NCBI GenBank assembly: GCA_030627065.1
Contig: DAOUSV010000082.1
Span: forward strand, 1 to 6,545
DNA from: Piscirickettsiaceae bacterium
Lineage (GTDB): Bacteria > Pseudomonadota > Gammaproteobacteria > Nitrosococcales > Methylophagaceae
DNA: 6,545 nt
Direction: 5' to 3'
Below, piece by piece: positions 1 to 5,631 of the stretch (the first letter of the stretch is position 1; the number at the start of each line of letters is the position of its first letter). Made by a program: the position numbers and the translations under genes. The notes beneath the pieces were generated by a model. The model was not told the DNA's origin. It saw nothing but the letters and a program-made list of their open reading frames with translations, and did not search any database.

Positions 1-99
1 CCTGATACAGCGATTAAGCAAAGCTCATCACCACTTATAACCATTGATGCAACATTAGATGCTGTTCGAGATGCTATCTTGAACAATATGGTTGACTAA
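1..99 (+). CDS. 3' end of an unidentified gene (partial)
   Basis: The window opens inside a reading frame in phase with base 1, which runs for 32 codons to a TAA at 97-99. The visible tail contains LITIDATLDAVRDAIL, a short hydrophobic strand followed by an amphipathic helix. That strand-then-helix ending is common at the C-terminus of P-loop kinases and other nucleotide-binding alpha/beta proteins, but no catalytic motif lies inside the window, so I do not assign a function. The stop is only 5 bases before the proposed TTG start of the next plus-strand gene, so the two are probably cotranscribed. The reading is supported by the open frame and the tight junction, not by family recognition. 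Confidence 0.55.
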   Translation, partial: PDTAIKQSSSPLITIDATLDAVRDAILNNMVD

Positions 100-104
100 A
101 TAAG

Positions 105-629
105 TTGGAAGCCAAAAGTTTAGAACTAGAAGAACATGAAATTGCGGCTGCAAAACGACCGCATGATCTTTTCTTAAGTAACTTGATTATGAACCACATG
201 CTGTTATTTGCAGCAATAGCTGCCTTTGGCCAGTCATATATCAAGCTTCTTATACTGGTTCCTATCTTTTCAGTATCAACATTAGCCTATACTTTCTATC
301 GTTCATCAACAGTTAAACGTGAAGACAGTGAATTTGTTTATATTCACTGGCAAATAGCCCGACGCTGGAGCAAATTATTTTCTGGCGTATTAATCTTACT
401 TGCTGTTGTTGCTACCTTTGGTGTTTTGGCTAACCAGCATCTAGGCTTAATGAAAGAAGCTGTTTACGGCATTATTGGTGGTTTAGGTATTTTACCAACA
501 CTGCTTTCTACTCTTGTATTGATAGTTATTGAGTCAGACTCATTACATCATGCAAAAGAAGGTAAGTTACCTAAGTGGGCCGTGCATCAATTTGTTGGTG
601 AAAAAGAGTTGGAAACGATAGAAGATTGA
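105..629 (+). CDS. Four-helix inner-membrane protein of unknown function
   Basis: This 174-residue protein belongs to no family I recognise. It has a charged N-terminus (about 1-25, with ELEEHE and AAAKRPH) and four hydrophobic segments at about 27-43, 46-64, 91-109 and 119-143. Between helices two and three lies a polar loop (about 65-90) with KREDSE and a basic, aromatic stretch HWQIARRW. The tail is charged and ends in ETIED. The first two and last two helices form hairpins, so both ends probably face the same side of the inner membrane. The start is unusual: the frame is closed by a TGA at 93-95, and the only candidate near the front is TTG at 105. The first in-frame ATG is codon 29, inside the first helix. 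No clear Shine-Dalgarno precedes the TTG, but it lies 5 bases after the preceding stop, which fits translational coupling. The gene is real by composition and length; the exact start is less sure. Confidence 0.75.
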   Translation: MEAKSLELEEHEIAAAKRPHDLFLSNLIMNHMLLFAAIAAFGQSYIKLLILVPIFSVSTLAYTFYRSSTVKREDSEFVYIHWQIARRWSKLFSGVLILLAVVATFGVLANQHLGLMKEAVYGIIGGLGILPTLLSTLVLIVIESDSLHHAKEGKLPKWAVHQFVGEKELETIED

Positions 630-642
630 TCGTAGGCATTAA

Positions 643-933
643 TTATTTAGTCTTCGCGTTATAATTGCATTTGGGGCATTTATTCATACGGTATAAGTCA
701 TTCAACCAAGCCGTTGAACTGCTAGTACGCATAAAATGTAATAACCATTTGTAATTACATTTAGGGCAGTTTATCCCAAACCAAGAAAATACGAGTGATG
801 CAATAGTCACTATTATCCCAAGTAGTTGTATAAGCAGATCATTGACAAGAAACATCGCGCCACCACCCATTAGGATGAATAAAAAGAAAAGGTTCAAGCG
901 AAGTTGTCTACCAGACTTTCGAAGTAGGCTCAT
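643..933 (-). CDS. Small membrane protein with two CPKCNY zinc knuckles
   Basis: This 96-residue protein has a basic N-terminus (RKSGRQLR), two hydrophobic helices at about 13-29 and 32-52, and then a soluble tail. The tail carries two identical CPKCNY motifs, at residues 56-61 and 86-91. Four cysteines in two CxxC pairs about 26 residues apart are typical of a zinc ribbon, so the tail probably binds one zinc ion. By the positive-inside rule the short basic N-terminus suggests that both ends are cytoplasmic. I do not recognise a named family. The ATG at 931-933 is preceded by AGGAT about 7 bases upstream (within 942-946), a reasonable ribosome site. It lies 22 bases downstream of the serC stop on the same strand, so it is probably the last gene of the serC transcript. 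It meets the plus-strand membrane gene tail to tail with a 13-base gap. Confidence 0.72.
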   Translation of the reverse strand: MSLLRKSGRQLRLNLFFLFILMGGGAMFLVNDLLIQLLGIIVTIASLVFSWFGINCPKCNYKWLLHFMRTSSSTAWLNDLYRMNKCPKCNYNAKTK

Positions 934-946
934 ACAGTTGTATCCT

Positions 947-969
947 TTTATTTATTTATTTATTTATTT
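947..969. repeat. TTTA tetranucleotide tract over the serC stop codon
   Basis: On the plus strand there are five uninterrupted TTTA units followed by TTT. On the coding (minus) strand the tract encodes the last residues of SerC (Ile-Asn-Lys) and its TAA, and then continues into the gap before the zinc-ribbon gene. Tetranucleotide tracts can gain or lose units by slippage. Here every reading phase of the repeat soon meets TAA, so SerC would keep the same end whatever the copy number. Confidence 0.85.
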
Positions 970-2038
970 GGGCAAACTCAGCCATAAATTTAATCAATGC
1001 ATCAACACCTTCTTCAGGCATTGCATTATAAATACTGGCACGCATACCACCGACACTACGGTGTCCTTTTAGGGCGATTAACCCCGCTTGTTTGGCTCCT
1101 ATTAAGAAGTCATCATCTAAACTAGCATCAGTTAAAGTAAATACAACATTCATTAATGAGCGATATTGTTTTTCAACAGGGTTTTGATAAAAGTCTGAAT
1201 TATCAATGACTGCATAGAGTTTTTTTGCTTTACGTTGATTAATCTTAGCGATAGCTTCTACACCACCTAGGTCTTTTAACCACTGAAAAACCAAACCTGA
1301 TAAATATAAGGCGTAAGTTGGCGGCGTGTTATACATTGACTTATTATCTGCCTGGATTTTATAGTTAAAGGTAGCAGGCGTTCCTTCTAAAACGTCACCA
1401 ATAAAATCGTCACGTACAATAACAAGCGTTAATCCTGCAGGACCAATATTCTTCTGAGCGCCGGCATAAATAAGGGCAAACTTCGATACATCAATCGGGC
1501 GAGATAAAATGGTTGATGATAGATCGGCAATAAGCGGTACATCGCCGGTATCTGGAATGGAGTCAAACTCTACGCCACCGATTGTTTCATTAGGCGTGTA
1601 ATGCACATAAGCGGCATCAGGATTAAATGTCCAACAAGACTTATCTGGAACGGTATGAAATCCTTCATCTTTTGAACTTGCTACAATATTAACATCACAA
1701 TAACGGCGTGCTTCAGTAATTGCTTTATCAGACCATTGCCCAGTGTTGAAATAGTCTGCTGATTTTTTTCCTCGAAGCATATTCATCGGAATAGCTGAAA
1801 ACTGTGCAGATGCACCGCCTTGTAAGAACAATACGTGATAATTATCAGGTATTGCCATCAACTGACGAAGATCGGCTTCTGTTTGTTTAAATATAGATTG
1901 AAATTCAGCACCACGATGGCTCATTTCCATCACATTCATACCGGAGTGATTCCAGTCTAAGAACTCTTCTTGTGCTTGTCGCAATACTGCGGCAGGAAAC
2001 ATTGCTGGTCCAGCACTAAAATTGAATATTTGAGACAT
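956..2038 (-). CDS. serC: Phosphoserine aminotransferase
   Basis: SerC is a cytoplasmic PLP enzyme. It converts 3-phosphohydroxypyruvate and glutamate to phosphoserine in serine synthesis, and acts on the analogous 4-phosphohydroxythreonine intermediate in pyridoxal phosphate synthesis. The 360-residue length matches the family (about 360 in E. coli). Visible hallmarks are NFSAGPAMFP at 6-15, the cofactor phosphate loop GGASAQF at 74-80, Trp102, the PLP-ring aspartate in ADLSS (Asp172), the Schiff-base lysine in GAQKNIGPAG (Lys196), and the substrate-binding block HRSVGGMRASIYNAM at 326-340 with its His-Arg pair and second Arg. The ATG at 2036-2038 gives the expected N-terminus and has AAGG about 10 bases upstream. 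The C-terminal residues and stop fall in a TTTA repeat. The 54-base gap upstream holds a likely promoter, so serC may be transcribed separately from the rph run as well as by read-through. Confidence 0.97.
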   Translation of the reverse strand: MSQIFNFSAGPAMFPAAVLRQAQEEFLDWNHSGMNVMEMSHRGAEFQSIFKQTEADLRQLMAIPDNYHVLFLQGGASAQFSAIPMNMLRGKKSADYFNTGQWSDKAITEARRYCDVNIVASSKDEGFHTVPDKSCWTFNPDAAYVHYTPNETIGGVEFDSIPDTGDVPLIADLSSTILSRPIDVSKFALIYAGAQKNIGPAGLTLVIVRDDFIGDVLEGTPATFNYKIQADNKSMYNTPPTYALYLSGLVFQWLKDLGGVEAIAKINQRKAKKLYAVIDNSDFYQNPVEKQYRSLMNVVFTLTDASLDDDFLIGAKQAGLIALKGHRSVGGMRASIYNAMPEEGVDALIKFMAEFAQINK

Positions 2039-2072
2039 ACAGTATGACCTTGTTAGGAAATTTAGAGGGTGA

Positions 2073-2078
2073 ATTGTA
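2073..2078 (-). promoter_or_regulatory. Probable extended -10 promoter of serC
   Basis: In the gap between the MOSC gene and serC, the minus strand reads TGC followed by TACAAT. This is a five-of-six match to the -10 consensus with the TGn extension that can compensate for a poor -35. No good -35 hexamer is visible at 16-18 bases. Transcription would begin near base 2066 and leave a leader of about 28 bases containing the serC ribosome site. Called by eye only. Confidence 0.4.
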
Positions 2079-2092
2079 GCATAGACATCGTT

Positions 2093-2734
2093 TTATCTAA
2101 GCTTCGCTAAGACCTTTTGTCGCCACTCATCAGAGAGTTCTGTGATGGTGGAAGCACGCTTCATAATATCAAGCGGATTGAGAAAGTCTTTATCGAAGTA
2201 AGCTGTGAACAAGGTTTGTACTGATAATTGTTCAGGGTGTTGATAATGGAGTGTTGCAGTATCACCGACTTGAATTTTACCAGTCTGTAGTACTTTGAAA
2301 TAGATACCCGTTGCACCGTGTTCAATAAATCGTTTCGGAAAGCTATTATCGTTAAATACCATGCCAAGTTTGAAGCAAGGTACGCGAGGCTGTGTGATTT
2401 CTAATATGCAATCATTGATCTTTAACTGATCGCCAATACATAGTTGAGATTCATCAAGATCTGTCAGCGTTAAATTTTCACCAAAGTGGCCAAGCATTAA
2501 ATCATCTAACTCGAGCCGCTCCATCCAGTAATCATAGTGTTTTACTGAAAAGGCATACACCGCTTTGTGTCCGCCACCGTGATTTTCGAGATCAACTTGT
2601 TGATCGCCTGCAAGACCTTGTTCTGTCACGGAAACAGAATCAAAAACCGCCTTTTTGAAGATGCTTGTTGATATTTGTTTGCCATTGTATTCGACTTCAA
2701 CAGGCAGTGAAACATTAACCGAAAGTAGCTCCAT
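2093..2734 (-). CDS. yiiM: MOSC-domain protein, YiiM type (N-hydroxylated base detoxification)
   Basis: The 213 residues match the YiiM architecture: a MOSC (molybdenum cofactor sulfurase C-terminal) beta-barrel domain over about 1-165, then a small three-helix domain at about 168-213. Family marks are GDQQVDLENHGGGHKAVYAF at 43-62, GENLTL at 85-90, and the conserved cysteine in QPRVPCFKLG (Cys120), the expected molybdenum ligand. In E. coli, YiiM and the related YcbX are cofactor-dependent proteins that protect against 6-N-hydroxylaminopurine and reduce N-hydroxylated compounds; the natural substrate is not settled. The ATG at 2732-2734 follows the stop of the upstream secreted-protein gene by only 2 bases. 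No good Shine-Dalgarno is visible, so translation is probably coupled to that gene. It looks like the last gene of the rph-rdgB-hemW run. The family call is secure; the exact substrate is inferred. Confidence 0.9.
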   Translation of the reverse strand: MELLSVNVSLPVEVEYNGKQISTSIFKKAVFDSVSVTEQGLAGDQQVDLENHGGGHKAVYAFSVKHYDYWMERLELDDLMLGHFGENLTLTDLDESQLCIGDQLKINDCILEITQPRVPCFKLGMVFNDNSFPKRFIEHGATGIYFKVLQTGKIQVGDTATLHYQHPEQLSVQTLFTAYFDKDFLNPLDIMKRASTITELSDEWRQKVLAKLR

Positions 2735-2736
2735 AA

Positions 2737-3027
2737 TTAATGAGGTACGACGGAATGAATCACAATGTTATCTTCAAAAAAGACATTAAACTCAGGGTAA
2801 ACCCAGCGGGTAATAGGAGGCTGACCAATGGCTGAACCTTTCTCTGTTGCTGGTCCAAACTGTTGTTCAACCAATGACATTGTCATACCACGTGTAGGGC
2901 GGAGTACGCCTTCGGTAGAATTGGGTATGTCATAACGAGGATCTGTAATAGATATAACTTCAGCCTGACTTGTTGATGCAATAGAAAAGAATAAGAGGCT
3001 AGCAATAATGGTGCTTATTTTGATCAT
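2737..3027 (-). CDS. Small secreted or periplasmic protein of unknown function
   Basis: This protein has 96 residues. Residues 1-22 form a classic Sec signal peptide: MIKIS, a hydrophobic core TIIASLLFFSIAS, then TSQA with likely cleavage before Glu23. The mature part, about 74 residues, has a block at 43-58 (RPTRGMTMSLVEQQFG) and a second at 69-96 (QPPITRWVYPEFNVFFEDNIVIHSVVPH). I recall similar short unnamed gammaproteobacterial proteins with an RGM-V--FG then PITRW-YP pattern. The layout of a helix followed by beta strands resembles small outer-membrane-assembly (SmpA/BamE-like) or DUF2845-type folds, but no function can be assigned. The frame stays open upstream into hemW, but the ATG at 3025-3027 is chosen because GGAGAA sits just before it and it begins the signal peptide. 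There is no lipobox cysteine, so it is not a lipoprotein. It lies 37 bases after hemW and 2 bases before the MOSC gene. Confidence 0.82.
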   Translation of the reverse strand: MIKISTIIASLLFFSIASTSQAEVISITDPRYDIPNSTEGVLRPTRGMTMSLVEQQFGPATEKGSAIGQPPITRWVYPEFNVFFEDNIVIHSVVPH

Positions 3028-3031
3028 GATG

Positions 3032-3037
3032 TTCTCC
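3032..3037 (-). promoter_or_regulatory. Ribosome binding site fixing the secreted-protein start
   Basis: On the minus strand GGAGAA is followed by four bases and then ATG, close to ideal spacing. It decides between this start and much longer versions of the frame that would overlap the end of hemW. An in-frame ATG four codons earlier overlaps the motif itself and is less likely. Confidence 0.75.
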
Positions 3038-3064
3038 ATATAATGAATGATACTTAACAGGATA

Positions 3065-4225
3065 CTACTCTGGTAGGAATAGCTCAACGAGCGTATTGAG
3101 ATAACGTTGGCCTTTTTCTGTCGGGCGAATGAGATGGATATCACGTTGTAGCAAACCGAGCTCTTCTGCCTGTTGTAATGCCTTATCGATATGAGAAATA
3201 GGAATACCCGCATGTTGATAAAATAACGGTGTTGGAAAACCATCAACGAGTCGTAATGCATTGAGCATAAACTCAAAGCCGATATCTCTTTGGGAGATTG
3301 TTTCATTGGTCAGAATAACATCAGCACTTCCAGCCGTATCAATATAACGCTGTGGTTGTTTTTGTTTAGAACGACGAGTGATTGATTGCTGTGCGGCATC
3401 GCTGATCTTGCCATGAGCGCCTGCACCGATACCAATATAATCGCCAAACTGCCAATAATTTACGTTATGCCTACATTGTTGATTGTCTTTCGCATACGCC
3501 GACACTTCATATTGCAAATAACCTGCATCATATAAACGCTGTTGATTGGCAATTTGCCAGTCGATAATGGGATCTTCATCAGGTAATGTTGGTGGCTGTT
3601 GATAGAATAAGGTATTTGGTTCTAGTGTTAGTTGGTAATAGGAGATATGACTAGGTTCTAAATCAATCGCTGTGGCGACATCGTTCTGGGCTGTTTGTTC
3701 TGTTTGATGCGGCAAGCCAAACATTAAGTCGATATTGAAATTTTCGAAGCCTACTTTATGTGCTGTTTCTATAGCTTTAATTGCTTGCTTGCTATCGTGA
3801 ATACGCCCTAATGCAGTCAGTGATTGATCGTTAAAACTTTGTACACCAATTGATAAGCGGTTAATACCTAAATCAAAATAATCGGCAAAACGTTGGGCTT
3901 CAAATGTACCTGGATTAGCTTCTAAGGTAATTTCAATATTCGGGCTTAAAGGCAATAAAGCACGAATAGCCGAGAATAAACGATCATAAGCTTCAGCAGA
4001 AAATAAACTTGGAGTACCGCCACCAATAAAGATACTTTGTACTGTCCGTCCCCAAATATGAGGTACTTCTTGTTCTAAATCTCGAATAAGTGCATCAATA
4101 TAAGCTTGTTCGGGCAGTTCATCCGGTGATTGATGTGAATTAAAATCACAATAAGGGCATTTACGCACACACCAAGGCACATGGATATAGAGGCTAAGCG
4201 GAGGTAGGGTGGTGAAGTTAAACAT
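3065..4225 (-). CDS. hemW: Radical SAM heme chaperone HemW
   Basis: The 386 residues match HemW (formerly YggW, often mis-annotated as coproporphyrinogen III oxidase). The radical SAM cluster motif is CVRKCPYC (Cys19, Cys23, Cys26), followed by Asp-Phe rather than the extra cysteine of true HemN; this marks the heme chaperone branch. The SAM-binding GGGTPS is at 68-73, the core barrel continues through EANPGT at 103-107 and RLSIGVQSFND at 123-133, and the HemW signature HNVNYWQFGDYIGIGAGAHG is at 253-272. The C-terminal winged-helix-like domain includes FEFMLNALRL at 317-326. HemW binds heme and is thought to insert it into respiratory enzymes; it acts in the cytoplasm or at the inner membrane. 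Its ATG shares one base with the rdgB stop (TAATG), indicating coupled translation. A rdgB-hemW pairing is common in proteobacteria. Confidence 0.96.
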   Translation of the reverse strand: MFNFTTLPPLSLYIHVPWCVRKCPYCDFNSHQSPDELPEQAYIDALIRDLEQEVPHIWGRTVQSIFIGGGTPSLFSAEAYDRLFSAIRALLPLSPNIEITLEANPGTFEAQRFADYFDLGINRLSIGVQSFNDQSLTALGRIHDSKQAIKAIETAHKVGFENFNIDLMFGLPHQTEQTAQNDVATAIDLEPSHISYYQLTLEPNTLFYQQPPTLPDEDPIIDWQIANQQRLYDAGYLQYEVSAYAKDNQQCRHNVNYWQFGDYIGIGAGAHGKISDAAQQSITRRSKQKQPQRYIDTAGSADVILTNETISQRDIGFEFMLNALRLVDGFPTPLFYQHAGIPISHIDKALQQAEELGLLQRDIHLIRPTEKGQRYLNTLVELFLPE

Positions 4226-4821
4226 TAAGGTGTTTGAAATTCAGCCATAAATTGTCGAATTGCTTTACCTCGATGGCTAATTGCATGCTTTTGTTCTGAG
4301 CTTAGTTGTGCAGCACTGCATTTATGTTGCTCTACCCAAAAAATAGGATCATAGCCAAAACCACCATCCCCCATCGGTGAGCTTAATATTTGCCCCTGCC
4401 AATTAGCCTGACATATTAACGGTGTTGGATCTTTAGAATGACGCATCATCACTAAAACACATTGGTAACGTGCCATGCGTTCATTATCAGGAACACCTTC
4501 AAGTGCTGCTAATAATGCATTTAGATTATCAGTATCACTGGCATCAATGCCTGAGTAACGTGCGGAATAAATACCTGGAGCGCCTAATAAATAATCAACT
4601 TCAATACCTGAATCATCAGCAATGGCAGGTAAGCCTGTATGTTCACAGGCATTACGAGCCTTGATAATGGAATTTTCAACAAAGGTTAGCCCAGTTTCTT
4701 CTGCCTCAGGCACATCAAAATCAGCTTGAGGCATGACGCTAATATCCATCGGTGAAAATAGCTGGGCAAACTCACTGAGCTTGCCCTTATTGCCACTTGC
4801 TAAGACAATTTTATTGCTCAC
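4225..4821 (-). CDS. rdgB: dITP/XTP pyrophosphatase (non-canonical purine NTPase)
   Basis: RdgB (HAM1 family) hydrolyses dITP, ITP, XTP and N-hydroxylated purine triphosphates to the monophosphate and pyrophosphate, keeping aberrant purines out of DNA and RNA. The 198 residues match the usual 195-200. Motifs are SGNKGK at 9-14 (triphosphate binding), the acidic ADDSGIEV at 68-75 with catalytic Asp69, APGIYSARYSG at 81-91, the purine pocket GDGGFGYDPIF at 151-161, and SHRGKA at 182-187. The start is a GTG at 4819-4821 that overlaps the rph stop by four bases (GTGA). It gives the standard N-terminus MSNKIVLASGN, and no ATG offers an alternative. With no strong ribosome site of its own, translation is probably coupled to rph. 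The stop overlaps the hemW ATG by one base. Confidence 0.97.
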   Translation of the reverse strand: MSNKIVLASGNKGKLSEFAQLFSPMDISVMPQADFDVPEAEETGLTFVENSIIKARNACEHTGLPAIADDSGIEVDYLLGAPGIYSARYSGIDASDTDNLNALLAALEGVPDNERMARYQCVLVMMRHSKDPTPLICQANWQGQILSSPMGDGGFGYDPIFWVEQHKCSAAQLSSEQKHAISHRGKAIRQFMAEFQTP

Positions 4822-5534
4822 TCAGCTAATGCTTCTTGTTGTTTAATAATTAAATCAGCAATACCTTCACCCGCAATGGCTAACATAGCGGTTAATTCTT
4901 CAGGGCGGAATGCATGACCTTCAGCCGTACCTTGCACTTCTATATAAGCACCTGCATCATTCATCACCACATTCATATCGGTTTCAGCATTTGAATCTTC
5001 GGCATAATCTAAATCAAGCACAGGTTCGCCGTTGTAGATACCAACAGAAATAGCGGCAACTTGCCCTAATAACGGGTTCTTTTTGATTTTCTTCTGAGCA
5101 ATAAGTGTATTGACTGCATCTTGTAACGCAATAAAAGCGCCAGTGATAGAAGCCGTACGAGTGCCACCATCAGCTTGAATAACATCACAATCAATAGTAA
5201 TGCTGCGTTCACCCAAGGCTTTTAAATCAATAGATGCACGTAAAGAACGACCAATTAAGCGTTGGATTTCTTGTGTGCGGCCACTTTGCTTACCACGTGC
5301 CGCTTCACGCGCCATACGAGAGCCGGTAGAACGCGGTAGCATGCCATATTCAGCCGTTACCCAACCTTCGCCTTTACCACGCAAAAAGTGTGGAATACGT
5401 TCTTCAATAGAGGCAGTACACAACACTTTGGTATCTCCCATCTCAATTAAAACAGAGCCTTCCGCATGTTTTGTGTAATTGCGAGTGATAGTAACTTGGC
5501 GTAATTCATTGTTTTGACGACCGCTTGGGCGCAT
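4818..5534 (-). CDS. rph: Ribonuclease PH
   Basis: RNase PH is a phosphate-dependent 3'-5' exoribonuclease that trims tRNA precursors and other structured RNAs as a hexameric ring. The 238 residues are the full family length, and the C-terminus is intact (unlike the frameshifted rph-1 allele of E. coli K-12). Recognisable blocks are MRPSGRQNNELR at the N-terminus, RGKGEGWVTAEYGMLPRST at 52-70, RQ/SGRTQEIQRLIGRSLRA around 84-100, the phosphate-binding GGTRTAS at 123-129 with Arg126, and the acidic metal-site region LDYAEDS at 175-181 continuing to Asp186. The ATG at 5532-5534 has GAGGA about 7 bases upstream. It is the first gene of the minus-strand run and is transcribed divergently from yicC, from a promoter with a perfect TATAAT box. 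Confidence 0.97.
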   Translation of the reverse strand: MRPSGRQNNELRQVTITRNYTKHAEGSVLIEMGDTKVLCTASIEERIPHFLRGKGEGWVTAEYGMLPRSTGSRMAREAARGKQSGRTQEIQRLIGRSLRASIDLKALGERSITIDCDVIQADGGTRTASITGAFIALQDAVNTLIAQKKIKKNPLLGQVAAISVGIYNGEPVLDLDYAEDSNAETDMNVVMNDAGAYIEVQGTAEGHAFRPEELTAMLAIAGEGIADLIIKQQEALAE

Positions 5535-5568
5535 AGGATATTCCTCAATAATCTAAAATAATGCAAAC

Positions 5569-5595
5569 ATTATACGTGGCTTATGCTCATGTTAA
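5569..5595 (-). promoter_or_regulatory. Likely promoter of the rph-rdgB-hemW run
   Basis: The minus strand carries a perfect TATAAT at 5569-5574 and TTAACA (five of six matches to TTGACA) at 5590-5595. The spacer is 15 bases, shorter than the ideal 17. Transcription would start near 5562 and give a leader of about 28 bases containing the rph ribosome site. The short spacer may weaken the promoter or call for an activator. An 8-base direct repeat flanks the -35 exactly. Confidence 0.6.
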
Positions 5596-5603
5596 TATGC
5601 TCA
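5582..5603. repeat. Direct repeat TATGCTCA flanking the rph -35 box
   Basis: TATGCTCA occurs at 5582-5589 and again at 5596-5603, with the six bases between them being the proposed rph -35 hexamer. The centre-to-centre distance is 14 bases. The placement suggests an operator or activator half-site pair able to act on rph and perhaps on the divergent yicC, but an 8-base repeat in AT-rich intergenic DNA can arise by chance. Confidence 0.4.
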
Positions 5604-5621
5604 CTTAACTATATTTAGAAC

Positions 5622-5626
5622 AGGAA
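5622..5626 (+). promoter_or_regulatory. Ribosome binding site of yicC
   Basis: AGGAA lies five bases before the GTG at 5632 but 17 bases before the next in-frame ATG at 5644. The spacing therefore favours the GTG as the yicC start. A possible -10 (TATATT, 5610-5615) lies too close to this site and has no good -35, so I do not call a yicC promoter. Confidence 0.7.
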
Positions 5627-5631
5627 TAACT

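Noticed and set aside
641..666. Inverted repeat AATTAT/ATAATT near the tail-to-tail junction, considered as a bidirectional terminator
   Set aside because: It is a six-base, all-AT stem with a 14-base loop and no following T tract; it would not form a stable terminator.
842..1072. Plus-strand open frame of 76 codons opposite the serC end
   Set aside because: It lies antisense to the zinc-ribbon gene and serC. Its translation is low-complexity around the TTTA tract (YPFIYLFIYL) and has no family resemblance.
2161..2367. Minus-strand 68-codon frame inside the MOSC gene
   Set aside because: It is an out-of-frame shadow of a well-supported gene, with no ribosome site or recognisable domain.
3028..3306. 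Longer N-terminus for the secreted protein, reaching into hemW
   Set aside because: The extra 93 residues overlap the hemW coding region and lack protein-like composition. The internal ATG has an excellent ribosome site and starts a signal peptide.
3065..4225. Annotation as coproporphyrinogen III oxidase (HemN)
   Set aside because: The CxxxCxxC is followed by Asp-Phe without HemN's extra cysteine, and the length and C-terminal domain fit HemW.
5200..5478. Plus-strand 92-codon frame opposite rph
   Set aside because: It is antisense to the conserved core of RNase PH, so the frame is explained by rph codon constraints.
5535..5545. Inverted repeat AGGA/TCCT around the rph ribosome site
   Set aside because: A four-base stem with a three-base loop is too weak to claim translational control.
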